Positions 56,064 through 64,000 of a DNA stretch of 64,000 nt are shown here, piece by piece. The first letter of the stretch is position 1. Each line of letters starts with the position of its first letter. The notes under the pieces were generated by a model, which saw only the letters and a list, made by a program, of their open reading frames with translations, did not search any database and was not told the origin of the DNA. A program made the translations under genes and the position numbers. Source of the DNA: an uncultured Paracoccaceae bacterium (GTDB taxonomy: Bacteria; Pseudomonadota; Alphaproteobacteria; Rhodobacterales; Rhodobacteraceae); NCBI GenBank assembly GCA_943787785.1, contig CALSNT010000005.1, forward strand, positions 62,001 through 126,000. Direction: 5' to 3'.

Positions 56064-57288
56064 CCTCGTCGGGGACGGTCTGCATCAGTGCCAGCGCCAG
56101 GATTGCGTAAACCAGAACCCCGGTCGCCACCGGCAGGGGGGACCCCGCGAATGCCTGACCCAGTGGCACTGCCAACAGCCCGCCGACGATTGTGGCGGTT
56201 GCTGAGATGACCGAGGCCGCCATTCCCGCAATGTGACCCATCGGCTCCATCGCCAATGCGTTCAGGTTGCCAATGGTCAGCCCGGCCTGAAAGAAAATAC
56301 CAATCATCCATACGAAAGTAAGCCAAAAGAACGGGTCACCGATGGCGCCGGTCGCATAGGTCGTCAGCGCCATGACGAAGCTCAGCACGATTTGCCCCAC
56401 CAATGTGGCGCGGACCAGAAAGCGCATCCCAAGCCGCCCGACGAGCTGGGCATTCAGGAATGCGCCCGATCCGGCCAAAATCGAGATTGCGCCGAAATAC
56501 AGCGGAAACTCTACGCCAAGTCCGAATGTCCCGTCGAAAATCGGCTGGGCGCTGATCAGCACCGCAAACAACATCGCGAAACACGGCGTCTGCACGGCGG
56601 TGGCGGCCATAACCTGTCGATTGCGTAAGACTTCGATCAGGGCGGCCCATAGGCGACGAGGCCGGAATGGGACGCGGTTTTCGCTTAGGCGCGTTTCGGC
56701 CTGGCGCAGTCCCAGCCAAGCGACTGTCAGCGCCGAAAAGATGATGAAGGCGATGAAGATTCCGCGCCATCCGGCAAAGGCAATGATTCCGGCTCCGATT
56801 GTCGGTGCTATCGCCGGCACCAGCGTGAAGACGATCATCACGAAGCTTACCAGACGCGCCATTTCCCGCCCCGAGTAGAGGTCGCGGATCATCGCGACCG
56901 CGGCGACCCTTGGCCCTGCGGCTCCCAGCCCTTGCAGGGCGCGCGCGGCGAACATCATCTCCAACCCCTCGGCCCGCCAGGCGAGTGCGGAGGCGAAAAT
57001 GTAAAGCGCGGCCCCGCCAAGCATCGTCGCTTTACGCCCGAAAGCGTCCGATATTGGTCCCGCGAACAGCGTGCCAATACCCAGGCCGACAACAAAGCTG
57101 ATAACGATCCCTTGGGCGATGTTCGGGGCGTCCGGCGTCAATTCGGCGGCGATCTCCGGTAGCGCGGGCAGCATCGAGTCGATCGAAAAGGCGACTGTGG
57201 CGGCCAGCATCGCCATCAGGGCGACGAACTCGGTATAGGGCAGGCGGCGATGGGTCATTCCCGCGAGCCAATCGTGAATGGCGTCCAA
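56053..57288 (-). CDS. MFS multidrug efflux transporter, Bcr/CflA subfamily
   Basis: A 411-residue inner-membrane protein with twelve predicted helices. The segment GLGIGTLFAGPISDAFGRK carries the conserved motif between helices 2 and 3, and ARALQGLGAAGPRVAAVAMI is typical of Bcr/CflA (bicyclomycin/chloramphenicol) exporters. The early block SIDSMLPALPEIAAEL also fits. It overlaps the start region of the downstream isoprenylcysteine-methyltransferase-like gene on the same strand by about 34 bp, so the two are probably cotranscribed. Confidence 0.88.
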   Translation of the reverse strand: MDAIHDWLAGMTHRRLPYTEFVALMAMLAATVAFSIDSMLPALPEIAAELTPDAPNIAQGIVISFVVGLGIGTLFAGPISDAFGRKATMLGGAALYIFASALAWRAEGLEMMFAARALQGLGAAGPRVAAVAMIRDLYSGREMARLVSFVMIVFTLVPAIAPTIGAGIIAFAGWRGIFIAFIIFSALTVAWLGLRQAETRLSENRVPFRPRRLWAALIEVLRNRQVMAATAVQTPCFAMLFAVLISAQPIFDGTFGLGVEFPLYFGAISILAGSGAFLNAQLVGRLGMRFLVRATLVGQIVLSFVMALTTYATGAIGDPFFWLTFVWMIGIFFQAGLTIGNLNALAMEPMGHIAGMAASVISATATIVGGLLAVPLGQAFAGSPLPVATGVLVYAILALALMQTVPDEVRE

Positions 57289-57818
57289 CCGACCCGCGCA
57301 GAGTAGTCAGAAAATGCAGGATAGCGTTCTGCGAGGAACCGGTCCTCGACCCGCGCGGCATAGATCAGTGCAAACGAACCGGTGACGACGACCAGCCATC
57401 CCGAAATCGTGCCCGCGAACAATGCTATACCAATCAGCGTCGCGATCTGGCCCAGGTACTGAGGGTGCCGCCAACGGGCATGGACACCTGACGCGACCAG
57501 CCGTTCGGTCCAGCCGCTGGTCCCGCGCAGTCCAATTGCTGCGATGCCTTGCGTCTGGATGATCGAGCCAAGGGTCGAAATGCCGCCGCCTAGCCCCCAG
57601 CGCAACCAGACCGGCAGGCCAAGCGCATTCCAGTCGGACGTCGCGGTGCGGATCAGCCCCACGTAGATCGCGATAGTCAGCCCCCAGGCCCAGAGCGCCG
57701 TGAACCAATGGCCCTGATGTGGCGGCCAAAGACGGCGCGTGGGTTGGCGGTCCGACCAATACAACACCGCAATCCAAATGAACGACGCGCCAAGTCCAAG
57801 GGTTAACGCAATGCTCAT
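57255..57818 (-). CDS. Isoprenylcysteine methyltransferase-like membrane protein
   Basis: A 187-residue membrane protein with five hydrophobic helices and the ICMT/PEMT-type C-terminal pattern. GVHARWRHPQYLGQIATLIG contains the conserved R-HP-YxG motif, and a later ERYPAFSDY block matches the E-x-x-x-x-x-x-x-Y element at the methyl-donor site. Bacterial members are thought to methylate lipids or thiols; the substrate is unknown. The gene precedes the MFS pump and overlaps it slightly. Confidence 0.82.
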   Translation of the reverse strand: MSIALTLGLGASFIWIAVLYWSDRQPTRRLWPPHQGHWFTALWAWGLTIAIYVGLIRTATSDWNALGLPVWLRWGLGGGISTLGSIIQTQGIAAIGLRGTSGWTERLVASGVHARWRHPQYLGQIATLIGIALFAGTISGWLVVVTGSFALIYAARVEDRFLAERYPAFSDYSARVGWTPFTIGSRE

Positions 57819-57982
57819 TCAGTCGCCGACGCCCGCGTCGATCGTCGCGCACCCAACAGCAACGCCCAAAAGGACGGAAGTGTTTGGACAATGCCAATGC
57901 GCGCGGCCACATAGCCTGCAGAAAGACGTGCAATAATCATGAGATCATCTGAGATACCAAACGCATATGCATCGTCTTTTCG

Positions 57983-58020
57983 TCAAAATACCTCGGGGAG
58001 ATCTGGAGGGGCTGGCCCCA
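57983..58020. repeat. GC-rich element 3' of the FrnE-type gene
   Basis: The stretch starts TCAAAATACCTCGGGGAG and contains GGGGC-TGG-CCCC. On the minus strand it follows the FrnE stop by about 45 bp. Its ATACCTC/CGGGG core is shared with 27107-27132. It may be a copy of a small 3'-end repeat; no other feature is visible between 57819 and 58063. Confidence 0.4.
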
Positions 58021-58063
58021 CCGGCCATCGCGGCCTGACGCGAAGCAGGCATGACAGCCAACT

Positions 58064-58726
58064 TCATGTCGCGGGCGCATCTTTCGGCGCTTCCGCGACC
58101 TGCTTGGCGATATCCTCGATCACACGCACCCACAGGTCCGGCGGTTGCGCGCCGGGCAGGGCGTGCTGATTGGCAACCACGAATGTCGGCACACCGGTCA
58201 CGCCCTTTTCACGGGCATGGGCATCGCGGGCGCGGATGTCGTCGATGTCTGCCTCGCTATCGAACAGCCGCTCGGTTATGGCGCGGTCCATACCGGCAGC
58301 CTCGGCGATATCCAGCAGAACCCCCCGGTCGCCTATGTCTTTCCCCTCTGCGAAATAGGCGCGGAACAGCGAGGCGACTACGGCTGTCTGACGCCCTTCC
58401 AGCCCCGACCAGTGGATCAGGCGGTGCGCGTCGATCGTGTTGGGCGTGCGCTTCATGGCGGCGAAGTCAATCTCCAGCCCGGCTGCTTTCGCCGCGTCCT
58501 CGATCTGGCCATAGACTTTCACTGCGTTCTCTTTGCCACCGAACTTGGTCTCGAGATACGTCCGCCGATCCATACCGCCCTCTGGCATCTCAGGATTTAG
58601 CTGGAATGGGTGCCATTCGATCGTAAATGGGTGGTCCGGATGTGCCTGGATTGCCTTGTCCAGATTAGCCTTGCCAATATAGCACCAGGGGCAAATCGGA
58701 TCAGACAGGATATCGAGCTTAACCAT
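58064..58726 (-). CDS. DsbA-fold oxidoreductase, FrnE/HCCA isomerase family
   Basis: A 220-residue thioredoxin-fold protein with the CPWC active site in SDPICPWCYIGK at the N-terminus and the cis-proline loop GVTGVPTFVVA near residue 178. There is no signal peptide, so it acts in the cytoplasm. The family includes FrnE, an oxidative-stress disulfide isomerase, and 2-hydroxychromene-2-carboxylate isomerases; the CPWC motif favours the former. I chose ATG 58726, which overlaps the upstream acyl-CoA ligase stop by 8 bp. Confidence 0.88.
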   Translation of the reverse strand: MVKLDILSDPICPWCYIGKANLDKAIQAHPDHPFTIEWHPFQLNPEMPEGGMDRRTYLETKFGGKENAVKVYGQIEDAAKAAGLEIDFAAMKRTPNTIDAHRLIHWSGLEGRQTAVVASLFRAYFAEGKDIGDRGVLLDIAEAAGMDRAITERLFDSEADIDDIRARDAHAREKGVTGVPTFVVANQHALPGAQPPDLWVRVIEDIAKQVAEAPKDAPAT

Positions 58727-60209
58727 TCTCGGCCTCATATTTATCACGCAGGGCGCGACGCAGCAGCTTGTTGTTGGCCCCACGCGGCAGGGTGTCTGCA
58801 TGGACCCAGATGCGTGGACATTTATAATTTGCCAGCCGGGTGGCAACATGAGCGGTCAGAGTGGCCTCCGCCAGTGGCGATGTCGAGACATAGAATGCTG
58901 CGATCAGGGTAGTGTCGGGGGCCGTGCGAACCTCGACGGCAGCAGCCTCCGAGATGTCGGGATGGGCCGTCAGCGCAGTCTCCACTTCCAACGGGCTGAC
59001 CCGGAAACCGCCTGCGTTCAGCATGTCGTCAGCGCGACCCAGATAGGTTACGGCGCCGATGGCATCCATCGAGCCGATATCGCCGGTGGTGAACCAATCG
59101 CCCCCCAAGCGGTCATCGCCAAGGTACCCCAGCATCAGTCCCGGATCGTGCCGGTGAATGGCAATGGTGCCGGGGGTGTCAGGTGGTGCGGGTGCGCCAT
59201 CGCTCAGGATTGCAATACGCCGACCGGATTGGGGATATCCCAGCGTTCCGGGTGGGGCGGGTCGCGTCGGGCAACCTGAAATGAAAGTAGAACACTCTGA
59301 CATTCCGAAGGCCTCGTGAATTTCGGTGTCGGTGGCGTCCTGCCAGCGCGCGCGTGTGGCATCGGGTAGTTTTTCGCCGGCTGACAAGCCGTGGCGCAGG
59401 GCGGGCATCGGCGGGATATCGGCGCGCAACATCTGGCGGTAGACCCCCGGAGCGGCGGCGAAGATCGTGGCGTGGTGCTCGCGCAGCAGATCGGGCAGGG
59501 TGGTCGCAGGTGTTCCGGCGGCTGGGATCAGCGCCGTTGCCCCGACCGCCCACGGATCAAGCAATCCAGTCCCCAGCGTATACGTCCAGTTGAACGCACC
59601 TGCGTGCAACAGCCGGTCTTCGCGGGTCAGCCCGTACCACCCGTCCCACATCATCCGGCGCGCCCAAATCGCGCGATGGGCATGGATCACTCCGCGCGCG
59701 CGCCCTCCGGTACCGGAGGTGTAAACGATATACGCAGGGCGGTTGGGGTCTCCGAGTATCGGCTCCAATGGCGGGCTGTCGGCAAGCGCGCGCAAATCAT
59801 TCAGCGACAGAACCGGGCAGGATAGCGGATCGGGGAGGGCGACTCCCGGCGCCGACAGGATCAGCGACGGATCCAGATCATTGGCGATGGCGGTGATCTC
59901 GGGCACCGTCAGGCTGGCTGACGTCGGCACCGGGATCAGATCAGCTGCAATCGCGGCCAGGTAAGCGACCGGGAAATCAGCTGTATTGTTCAGGCGCAAC
60001 AGCACCCGCGCCCCGCGCGGCAGCCCGAGCGAAGCGAGGCCCCCTGCCGTTCCAAGAACCGTCTGTCGCAGTCGACCATAACTCCAACGGGTCGCCCTGT
60101 CGTCCAGCAACTGCAACGCAATCCGTTGGTCCGAAGCGCCCGATCCGAAAAGGACATAGGCGGCAAGGTTGAACGGCGTCGGGCAGGAGGGGGGCGAAGC
60201 AGTTGGCAT
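58719..60209 (-). CDS. AMP-forming acyl-CoA ligase
   Basis: A 496-residue adenylate-forming enzyme that activates a carboxylic acid with ATP and loads it on CoA. It has the P-loop-like YTSGTGGRARGVIHAHRA, the adenylate motif HEAFGMSECSTF, and the hinge YLGRADDMLNAGGFRVSPLE. The catalytic lysine lies in LPRGANNKLLRRALRD near the C-terminus. The sequence resembles aryl/benzoate-CoA ligases, but the substrate is uncertain. I chose ATG 60209 (MPTASPPSCPTPFNLAAYVL); ATG 60245 is an alternative. FrnE is coupled downstream. Confidence 0.85.
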   Translation of the reverse strand: MPTASPPSCPTPFNLAAYVLFGSGASDQRIALQLLDDRATRWSYGRLRQTVLGTAGGLASLGLPRGARVLLRLNNTADFPVAYLAAIAADLIPVPTSASLTVPEITAIANDLDPSLILSAPGVALPDPLSCPVLSLNDLRALADSPPLEPILGDPNRPAYIVYTSGTGGRARGVIHAHRAIWARRMMWDGWYGLTREDRLLHAGAFNWTYTLGTGLLDPWAVGATALIPAAGTPATTLPDLLREHHATIFAAAPGVYRQMLRADIPPMPALRHGLSAGEKLPDATRARWQDATDTEIHEAFGMSECSTFISGCPTRPAPPGTLGYPQSGRRIAILSDGAPAPPDTPGTIAIHRHDPGLMLGYLGDDRLGGDWFTTGDIGSMDAIGAVTYLGRADDMLNAGGFRVSPLEVETALTAHPDISEAAAVEVRTAPDTTLIAAFYVSTSPLAEATLTAHVATRLANYKCPRIWVHADTLPRGANNKLLRRALRDKYEAENG

Positions 60210-60395
60210 TGTGGTTGAGCTACGGATGAGGTGCGCGATTGGCAAGCCTCGGCACGCGTCCCAACGTTCATTGAATGTGCGGCGCGTCGGCGCGTGCTTT
60301 ACTCTTTGGTGGTGGTCCAGCCCCGGGAAATCAGCGGAAAAAATTCGTCATCGATACTCTGGCCCCGTCGACACAGGCAGGCTAAACCTAGACGT

Positions 60396-61220
60396 ATGAG
60401 CACATATCACATCCCCGCAGGTGGCCTGCCTGACCAGAGCGACCTGATGACCGGTCGCGCTGTTTTCACGACCTCCTACGCATTCCTGCCTGCCGGTACG
60501 ATGCGTGACATCACGACGAGTTATCTGCCGCATTGGGACAAGACCCGTCTGTGGGTTCTGGCTCGCCCCTTGTCTGGGTTTTCCGAGACCTTCTCGCACT
60601 ACCTCACAGAGGTGGCTCCGGGCGGTGGCAGTACGACCCCGGAACCTGATCCGCAGGCCGAGGCGGTGCTATTTGTCGTTGCCGGTTCGCCGCGACTGAC
60701 GCTGGACGGTGTGGCGCATGACCTGGCACCCGGCGGTTTTGCCTTCATCCCACCCGGATCGGACTGGTCTCTGGCAAATCCGGCCGACGACGCGGCGACC
60801 TTCCATTGGATACGCAAACGCTATGAGCCGGTCGAGGGGATCGACCCTCCGGGAGCTTTTGTCACCTCCGACCAGACGACCCCACCAAACCCCTCTCCCG
60901 ACACTGATGCCTGGGCCACGACGCGATTTGTCGACCGTGCCGATCTGGCCCACGACATGCACGTCAACATCGTGACCTTCCATCCCGGCGGCGTGATCCC
61001 GTTCGAGGAAACCCATGTGATGGAACACGGCCTCTTCGTTCTGGAAGGCAAGGCAGTCTACAAACTCAACACCGACTGGGTTGAGGTTGAGGCAGGTGAT
61101 TTCATGTGGCTGCGCGCGTTTTGTCCGCAGGCCTGCTATGCCGCCGGGCCGGGGCCCTTCCGCTATCTGCTTTATAAGGACGTCAATCGCCACGCCAAAC
61201 TGGGATCATTCCAATGCTGA
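60396..61220 (+). CDS. (S)-ureidoglycine aminohydrolase-like bicupin
   Basis: A 274-residue bicupin: the first cupin carries AVLFVVAGSPRLTLDGVAHD, the second HVNIVTFHPGGVIPFEETHV with the metal-binding E/H pattern and HVMEHGLFVLEGKAVY. The opening LPAGTMRDITTSYLPHW fits the UGHY (YlbA/AllE) family, which releases ammonia from ureidoglycine in purine ring breakdown. I chose ATG 60396 (MSTYHIPAGGLPDQSD). Allantoinase and allantoicase genes are not adjacent. Its stop overlaps the start of the deaminase gene, so both are coupled. Confidence 0.85.
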   Translation: MSTYHIPAGGLPDQSDLMTGRAVFTTSYAFLPAGTMRDITTSYLPHWDKTRLWVLARPLSGFSETFSHYLTEVAPGGGSTTPEPDPQAEAVLFVVAGSPRLTLDGVAHDLAPGGFAFIPPGSDWSLANPADDAATFHWIRKRYEPVEGIDPPGAFVTSDQTTPPNPSPDTDAWATTRFVDRADLAHDMHVNIVTFHPGGVIPFEETHVMEHGLFVLEGKAVYKLNTDWVEVEAGDFMWLRAFCPQACYAAGPGPFRYLLYKDVNRHAKLGSFQC

Positions 61221-61663
61221 GCGAAACAGACCGCCGCCACCTGCGCACCGCTTACGACGAGGCCAAGGCGGGCTTTGATGAAGGTGGCTGCCCAATCGGC
61301 TCGGTTGTGGCGCGCGGGGATGAGGTGATCGGGCAGGGCCGCAACCAGCGCGTCCAGGGCGGCGATCCAATTGCGCACGGAGAGATGTCGGCGTTGCGCA
61401 ACGCCGGTCGCCAAAAAACCTACCGCGACGTGACGCTCTATACGTCACTCAGCCCTTGCATGATGTGCGCCGGGACCATCGTTCAATTCGGCATCCCGCG
61501 CGTTGTCGTTGGCGAAAACAGGACCTTCGGCGGCAACGAAGAGTTTCTGCGCGAACGTGGAGTCGAGGTCATCATCGCCGACGATCCCGACTGCACCGCC
61601 CTGATGACCCGCTTCATCGAGGAAAAGCCGGAGTTGTGGGCCGAGGACATTGCCGAGGATTGA
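61214..61663 (+). CDS. Nucleobase deaminase resembling yeast cytosine deaminase
   Basis: A 149-residue zinc deaminase with HGEMSAL (zinc His and catalytic Glu) and SLSPCMMCAGTIV (two zinc cysteines). The second half reads GIPRVVVGENRTFGGNEEFL, then ERGVEVIIADDPDC and ends with ELWAEDI. This matches the small homodimeric yeast FCY1 cytosine deaminase closely, including the C-terminal W.EDI lid. Guanine or other nucleobase deaminase activity is a possible alternative. It overlaps the aminohydrolase gene by 7 bp, pointing to joint release of ammonia from nucleobases. Confidence 0.82.
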   Translation: MLSETDRRHLRTAYDEAKAGFDEGGCPIGSVVARGDEVIGQGRNQRVQGGDPIAHGEMSALRNAGRQKTYRDVTLYTSLSPCMMCAGTIVQFGIPRVVVGENRTFGGNEEFLRERGVEVIIADDPDCTALMTRFIEEKPELWAEDIAED

Positions 61664-61667
61664 CGCG

Positions 61668-62402
61668 TTGACGGATCGAGTTGCCATTGTAACCGGCGCG
61701 GCAGGCGGCATGGGACGCCATATCGTCTCGGCGCTGATGGCGGACGGCATCAAGGTCGCCGGACTTGACATCGACGCGGACGGGATTGGCGAAATAGCCT
61801 CAGAACTGGGTGGCGACTTCCTGTCAGTCACGGTGGATCTGACCGATCCAGAGGCCGTCGCAGGCGCATTCGAATTGGTGGTCGAACGCTTTGGTGCCGT
61901 CGATATACTGATCAACAACGCGGGCACTTGCCTGATGTCGGAGTTTCCCGACATCCCGGCCCAGGAATTTGACCGCCAGATGGCACTTAATTTCTCAAGC
62001 GCGTTTCATTGCTGCCAGCAGGCGGTCGCGCTGATGCTGACCCGTCCCGGTGTAAAGAAGATCGTCAATATTTCGTCCAACGGCGCTTACAACTTCGACG
62101 TCTTTGATCCGCCGCATTACCGGGCCAGCAAGGCGGCCTTGGACACGCTGACCAAGGATCTGGCGCGCCGTTATGCGAGCGATAAGATTGCGGTGAATTC
62201 GATTGCGCCAGCGATGACCGAAACGCCACTTTTCAACGTGGTGAGCGAAGAAGTGCTGGAGAGGGCAATCTCCCAAATGCCGCACGGGCGCGCGATGCAA
62301 CCAGGTGAAATTGCCGCTTGGGTCGCGTTTCTGGTGTCCCCGGCAGGCGATATCTGTAGTGGCAATGTGATTATCCTCAATCAGGGGCGAGATGTGCGGT
62401 AG
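61668..62402 (+). CDS. Short-chain dehydrogenase/reductase
   Basis: A 244-residue SDR with the cofactor motif TGAAGGMGRHIV, the NNAG element (INNAGTC) and the catalytic YxxxK in HYRASKAALDTL. The preceding Ser is in VNISSNGAY. The C-terminus GDICSGNVIILNQGRDV fits the FabG-like class. I chose TTG 61668 because the SDR fold starts at LTDRVAIVTG and a GAGG site lies upstream; TTG 61650 overlaps the deaminase. The substrate is unknown. The spacing of five bases makes it part of the aminohydrolase-deaminase operon. Confidence 0.85.
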   Translation: MTDRVAIVTGAAGGMGRHIVSALMADGIKVAGLDIDADGIGEIASELGGDFLSVTVDLTDPEAVAGAFELVVERFGAVDILINNAGTCLMSEFPDIPAQEFDRQMALNFSSAFHCCQQAVALMLTRPGVKKIVNISSNGAYNFDVFDPPHYRASKAALDTLTKDLARRYASDKIAVNSIAPAMTETPLFNVVSEEVLERAISQMPHGRAMQPGEIAAWVAFLVSPAGDICSGNVIILNQGRDVR

Positions 62403-62450
62403 GGTCGGATCGCGTTGGACGACATCCGCCGTAACGTGCAGGGCGGGCGA

Positions 62451-62482
62451 ATGCATGGTGGCCTCGCCTTGATTCCATGCAT
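62451..62482 (-). repeat. Dispersed 32-bp palindromic repeat, copy 2
   Basis: On the minus strand ATGCATGG and CCATGCAT enclose a 16-bp centre with GGC-GAG-GCC. It matches copy 1 at 31226-31257 in length and spacing, with the outermost pair changed from G-C to A-T. It lies in the 169-bp gap between the convergent SDR and MBL genes, which holds nothing else I can identify. Confidence 0.6.
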
Positions 62483-62571
62483 AGAGAGCGCCGGGTTCGG
62501 GCGTCACCCAAGGTCCAAATCGGATGATGTTCGCTAACCGGAAATGTCCTCGCGACGGCCCTATTCCAAAG

Positions 62572-63330
62572 CTAACCGTAAAACTCTGGCGTCTTCTTCA
62601 GTTTCGGCCATTGCTCCGGGCTGTGGCCATAGATCACGAATGCACCTGTTTGATCGGCGAGGTCCATCAATCGCGCGCCGCTGGCAATCGCCAACCCCTC
62701 ATCCCAAGAGCCCGCAAACTTCTCGTCGATCTCGGCAGGGCGCGAGATGGCGTCGCTGACAATCAGCACCGGTCCGGTTTCCGGCAAGTCCATCATCAGC
62801 GCCAACTGCCCCGGCGCATGACCGGGTACCAGCAGCACCTGCAGCGATGGCCCAATACGGGTGTCTTCGTTGATCAACAGATACTCCCGATCAGGCCAAT
62901 CCATCGGCTGGATCGGCCCCCAATAGAGTGGTCTGTCCAGAGTCCGCTCCGCCGCCGCAATCAGGATCGGTGCCTGGGGAAACTCCGCAATGCCGCCGAC
63001 GTGGTCGATATGTGTATGGGTCATAATCAGCAGGTTCACGTCCGCGTGCGTCTTTCCGGATTTTGCCAGTTGGGCCGCGGGCAGGTTGTCGTGGGTCAGC
63101 GACAAAACCACGCCAAAACCACCAAGCAGGTCCTCGTCCGATGCCGCCTTGGTGTTCTCGGCGTATTTCGCCGGGAAGCCGGTATCGATCAGGATTGTCT
63201 CGTCGGCGTCAGTCTCGATCAGGAATCCACAGATGCCGATGACGCGCCCGTTTGCATGCACCTTGAACAGTCCGTAATCCAAAACATGCAGCGCAACTGG
63301 CCGCCCCTTTACGTAGTCTGCGCTGGCCAT
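62572..63330 (-). CDS. MBL-fold metallo-hydrolase, AHL-lactonase-like
   Basis: A 252-residue metallo-beta-lactamase-fold enzyme with the HTHIDHVGG zinc motif near residue 106, LVPGHAPGQLALMMDL and the later IVSDA aspartate block. It is closest in layout to N-acyl homoserine lactone lactonases (AttM/AiiB type), but related hydrolases act on other lactones. Many Rhodobacteraceae use AHL signals, so a quorum-quenching role is possible and unproven. It is convergent with the SDR and divergent from the aminotransferase. Confidence 0.8.
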   Translation of the reverse strand: MASADYVKGRPVALHVLDYGLFKVHANGRVIGICGFLIETDADETILIDTGFPAKYAENTKAASDEDLLGGFGVVLSLTHDNLPAAQLAKSGKTHADVNLLIMTHTHIDHVGGIAEFPQAPILIAAAERTLDRPLYWGPIQPMDWPDREYLLINEDTRIGPSLQVLLVPGHAPGQLALMMDLPETGPVLIVSDAISRPAEIDEKFAGSWDEGLAIASGARLMDLADQTGAFVIYGHSPEQWPKLKKTPEFYG

Positions 63331-63368
63331 ATAGCGTCCCCCTCGATCCAGCCAATCGCGGAGCGGCC

Positions 63369-64000
63369 ATGAAAGTCAAGATTCACACGCTGTTCCAGTA
63401 TCTTCTGGAAACCACCGAGGCCGCGCCGGAAGCGGTTGTCGGGTTTTCCCTGTCGCAGTCGCCCCGGTTGGGGGAGTATCTGGACGAGCTTGACCCCGAC
63501 ATGTCACTTGACTGGAACCAGCGATCATTCCGGGGCCTGCCAGAACTGCGTAATCATGTTTTGCGTCAGGCCGGGCTTGAGGACAGTTGCGCACCGGACG
63601 ACGTGCTGATCACGGCTGGGGCGGCTGAGGCGAATTATCTGGCGATCATGCAGTTGCTGGAACCCGGCGACGAGATTGTTATTGAAACGCCCGGCTGGCC
63701 ACAGGCCGAGGTGCTGGCGAAGTCCGTCGGCGTGAATATCCGCAAGGTTCGACGCGATGAGGCGCAGGCGTGGAACCTCTCATCTGAGGATCTGGCGGCA
63801 GCAGTGACCCCGAAGACCAAGCTGATTTTCCTGACCAACCCGAACAATCCCACCGGCCGGATGCTGGATCGCGCCGCATTGGGGGAAATCGTCGAGATCG
63901 CCCGGAGAGCTGGCGCATGGCTGATCGTGGATGAGGTTTATGCAGGCCTCGAATGGGTCGGCCCACGCGCGCCCTCGATTGCGGGAATGTATGAACGTGG
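63369..64000 (+). CDS. Class I/II aminotransferase (partial, right edge)
   Basis: The first 211 residues of a PLP-dependent aminotransferase, starting at ATG 63369 (MKVKIHTLFQYLLETTEAAP). Fold-type I elements are present: AGAAEANYLAIMQLLEPGDE (cofactor phosphate-binding turn), the TNPNNPTGRML motif that contacts substrate, and LIVDEVYAGLEW with the PLP-pyridine Asp. The catalytic lysine and C-terminus lie beyond the window. The amino donor or acceptor cannot be told. It starts 38 bp from the divergent MBL gene. Confidence 0.88.
   Translation, partial: MKVKIHTLFQYLLETTEAAPEAVVGFSLSQSPRLGEYLDELDPDMSLDWNQRSFRGLPELRNHVLRQAGLEDSCAPDDVLITAGAAEANYLAIMQLLEPGDEIVIETPGWPQAEVLAKSVGVNIRKVRRDEAQAWNLSSEDLAAAVTPKTKLIFLTNPNNPTGRMLDRAALGEIVEIARRAGAWLIVDEVYAGLEWVGPRAPSIAGMYER

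Noticed and set aside
61995-62507. 170-codon minus-strand open frame containing repeat copy 2
   Set aside because: It is mainly antisense to the SDR gene. Similarity to copy 1 is limited to the repeat.

Overview
The window reads as a chromosomal segment of an alphaproteobacterium of the Rhodobacteraceae (Roseobacter/Rhodobacter group). The basis is GC-rich DNA, the ntrB-ntrC-ntrY-ntrX-trkA-trkH-hfq-hflX gene order, a fused IspDF next to pgpA and a CinA-like gene, a PDH operon whose E1 beta subunit carries its own lipoyl domain, and family-restricted proteins (DUF3422, DUF6456, DUF6477, a SufBCD-associated membrane protein). I see no rRNA, tRNA or CRISPR array. I cannot name the genus.

Layout. 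1-3931 (minus): pyruvate dehydrogenase operon pdhA-VOC protein-pdhB-pdhC, with pdhC cut by the left edge and pdhB carrying about 13 single-base frame breaks. 4112-8715 (plus): pntA-pntB transhydrogenase, a DUF3422 gene, and a diverged second copy of the pntB 3' end. 8702-10389 (minus): sulfotransferase-like protein and a beta-hydroxyacid dehydrogenase, divergent from an MttB-family methyltransferase. 12114-16850: DUF6477 gene, a decayed DUF6456 regulator, katG with an Irr-type box, and lipA. 17170-22936 (minus): a ClpP-like membrane protein, an FAD monooxygenase, two cytochromes c, a small membrane protein and two related outer-membrane barrels. An IS3-family element (about 23027-24446) and an IS256-family element (27260-28652, with 8-bp target duplication) flank hpt, ratA and an MmgE/PrpD gene. 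28788-33594 (minus): EamA transporter, amtB, frameshifted cinA-like gene, pgpA, ispDF.

33757-45498 (plus) is the conserved nitrogen/potassium/RNA-chaperone block dusB-ntrBC-ntrYX-trkAH-hfq-hflX; trkH has one frame break. 45705-58726 is mostly housekeeping or membrane genes: penicillin-acylase-like hydrolase, a dehydrogenase, mfd, hemB, a glycosyltransferase-like protein, a SYLF lipoprotein, an MFS pump, an isoprenylcysteine-methyltransferase-like protein and a FrnE-type oxidoreductase. 58719-64000 is a metabolic region: an acyl-CoA ligase, a ureidoglycine aminohydrolase translationally coupled to a yeast-type cytosine deaminase, an SDR, a metallo-beta-lactamase-fold hydrolase and the start of an aminotransferase.

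The main unexplained signals are a 32-bp palindromic repeat at two intergenic sites whose outermost base pair covaries, the pntB tail remnant beyond DUF3422, the frame breaks concentrated in pdhB, an Irr-like box at katG, paired inverted repeats in the mttB-like divergent promoter region, and a perfect palindrome between pdhA and pntA. No wholly new multi-gene system is evident; the most novel-looking items are the repeat and the deaminase/aminohydrolase pair.
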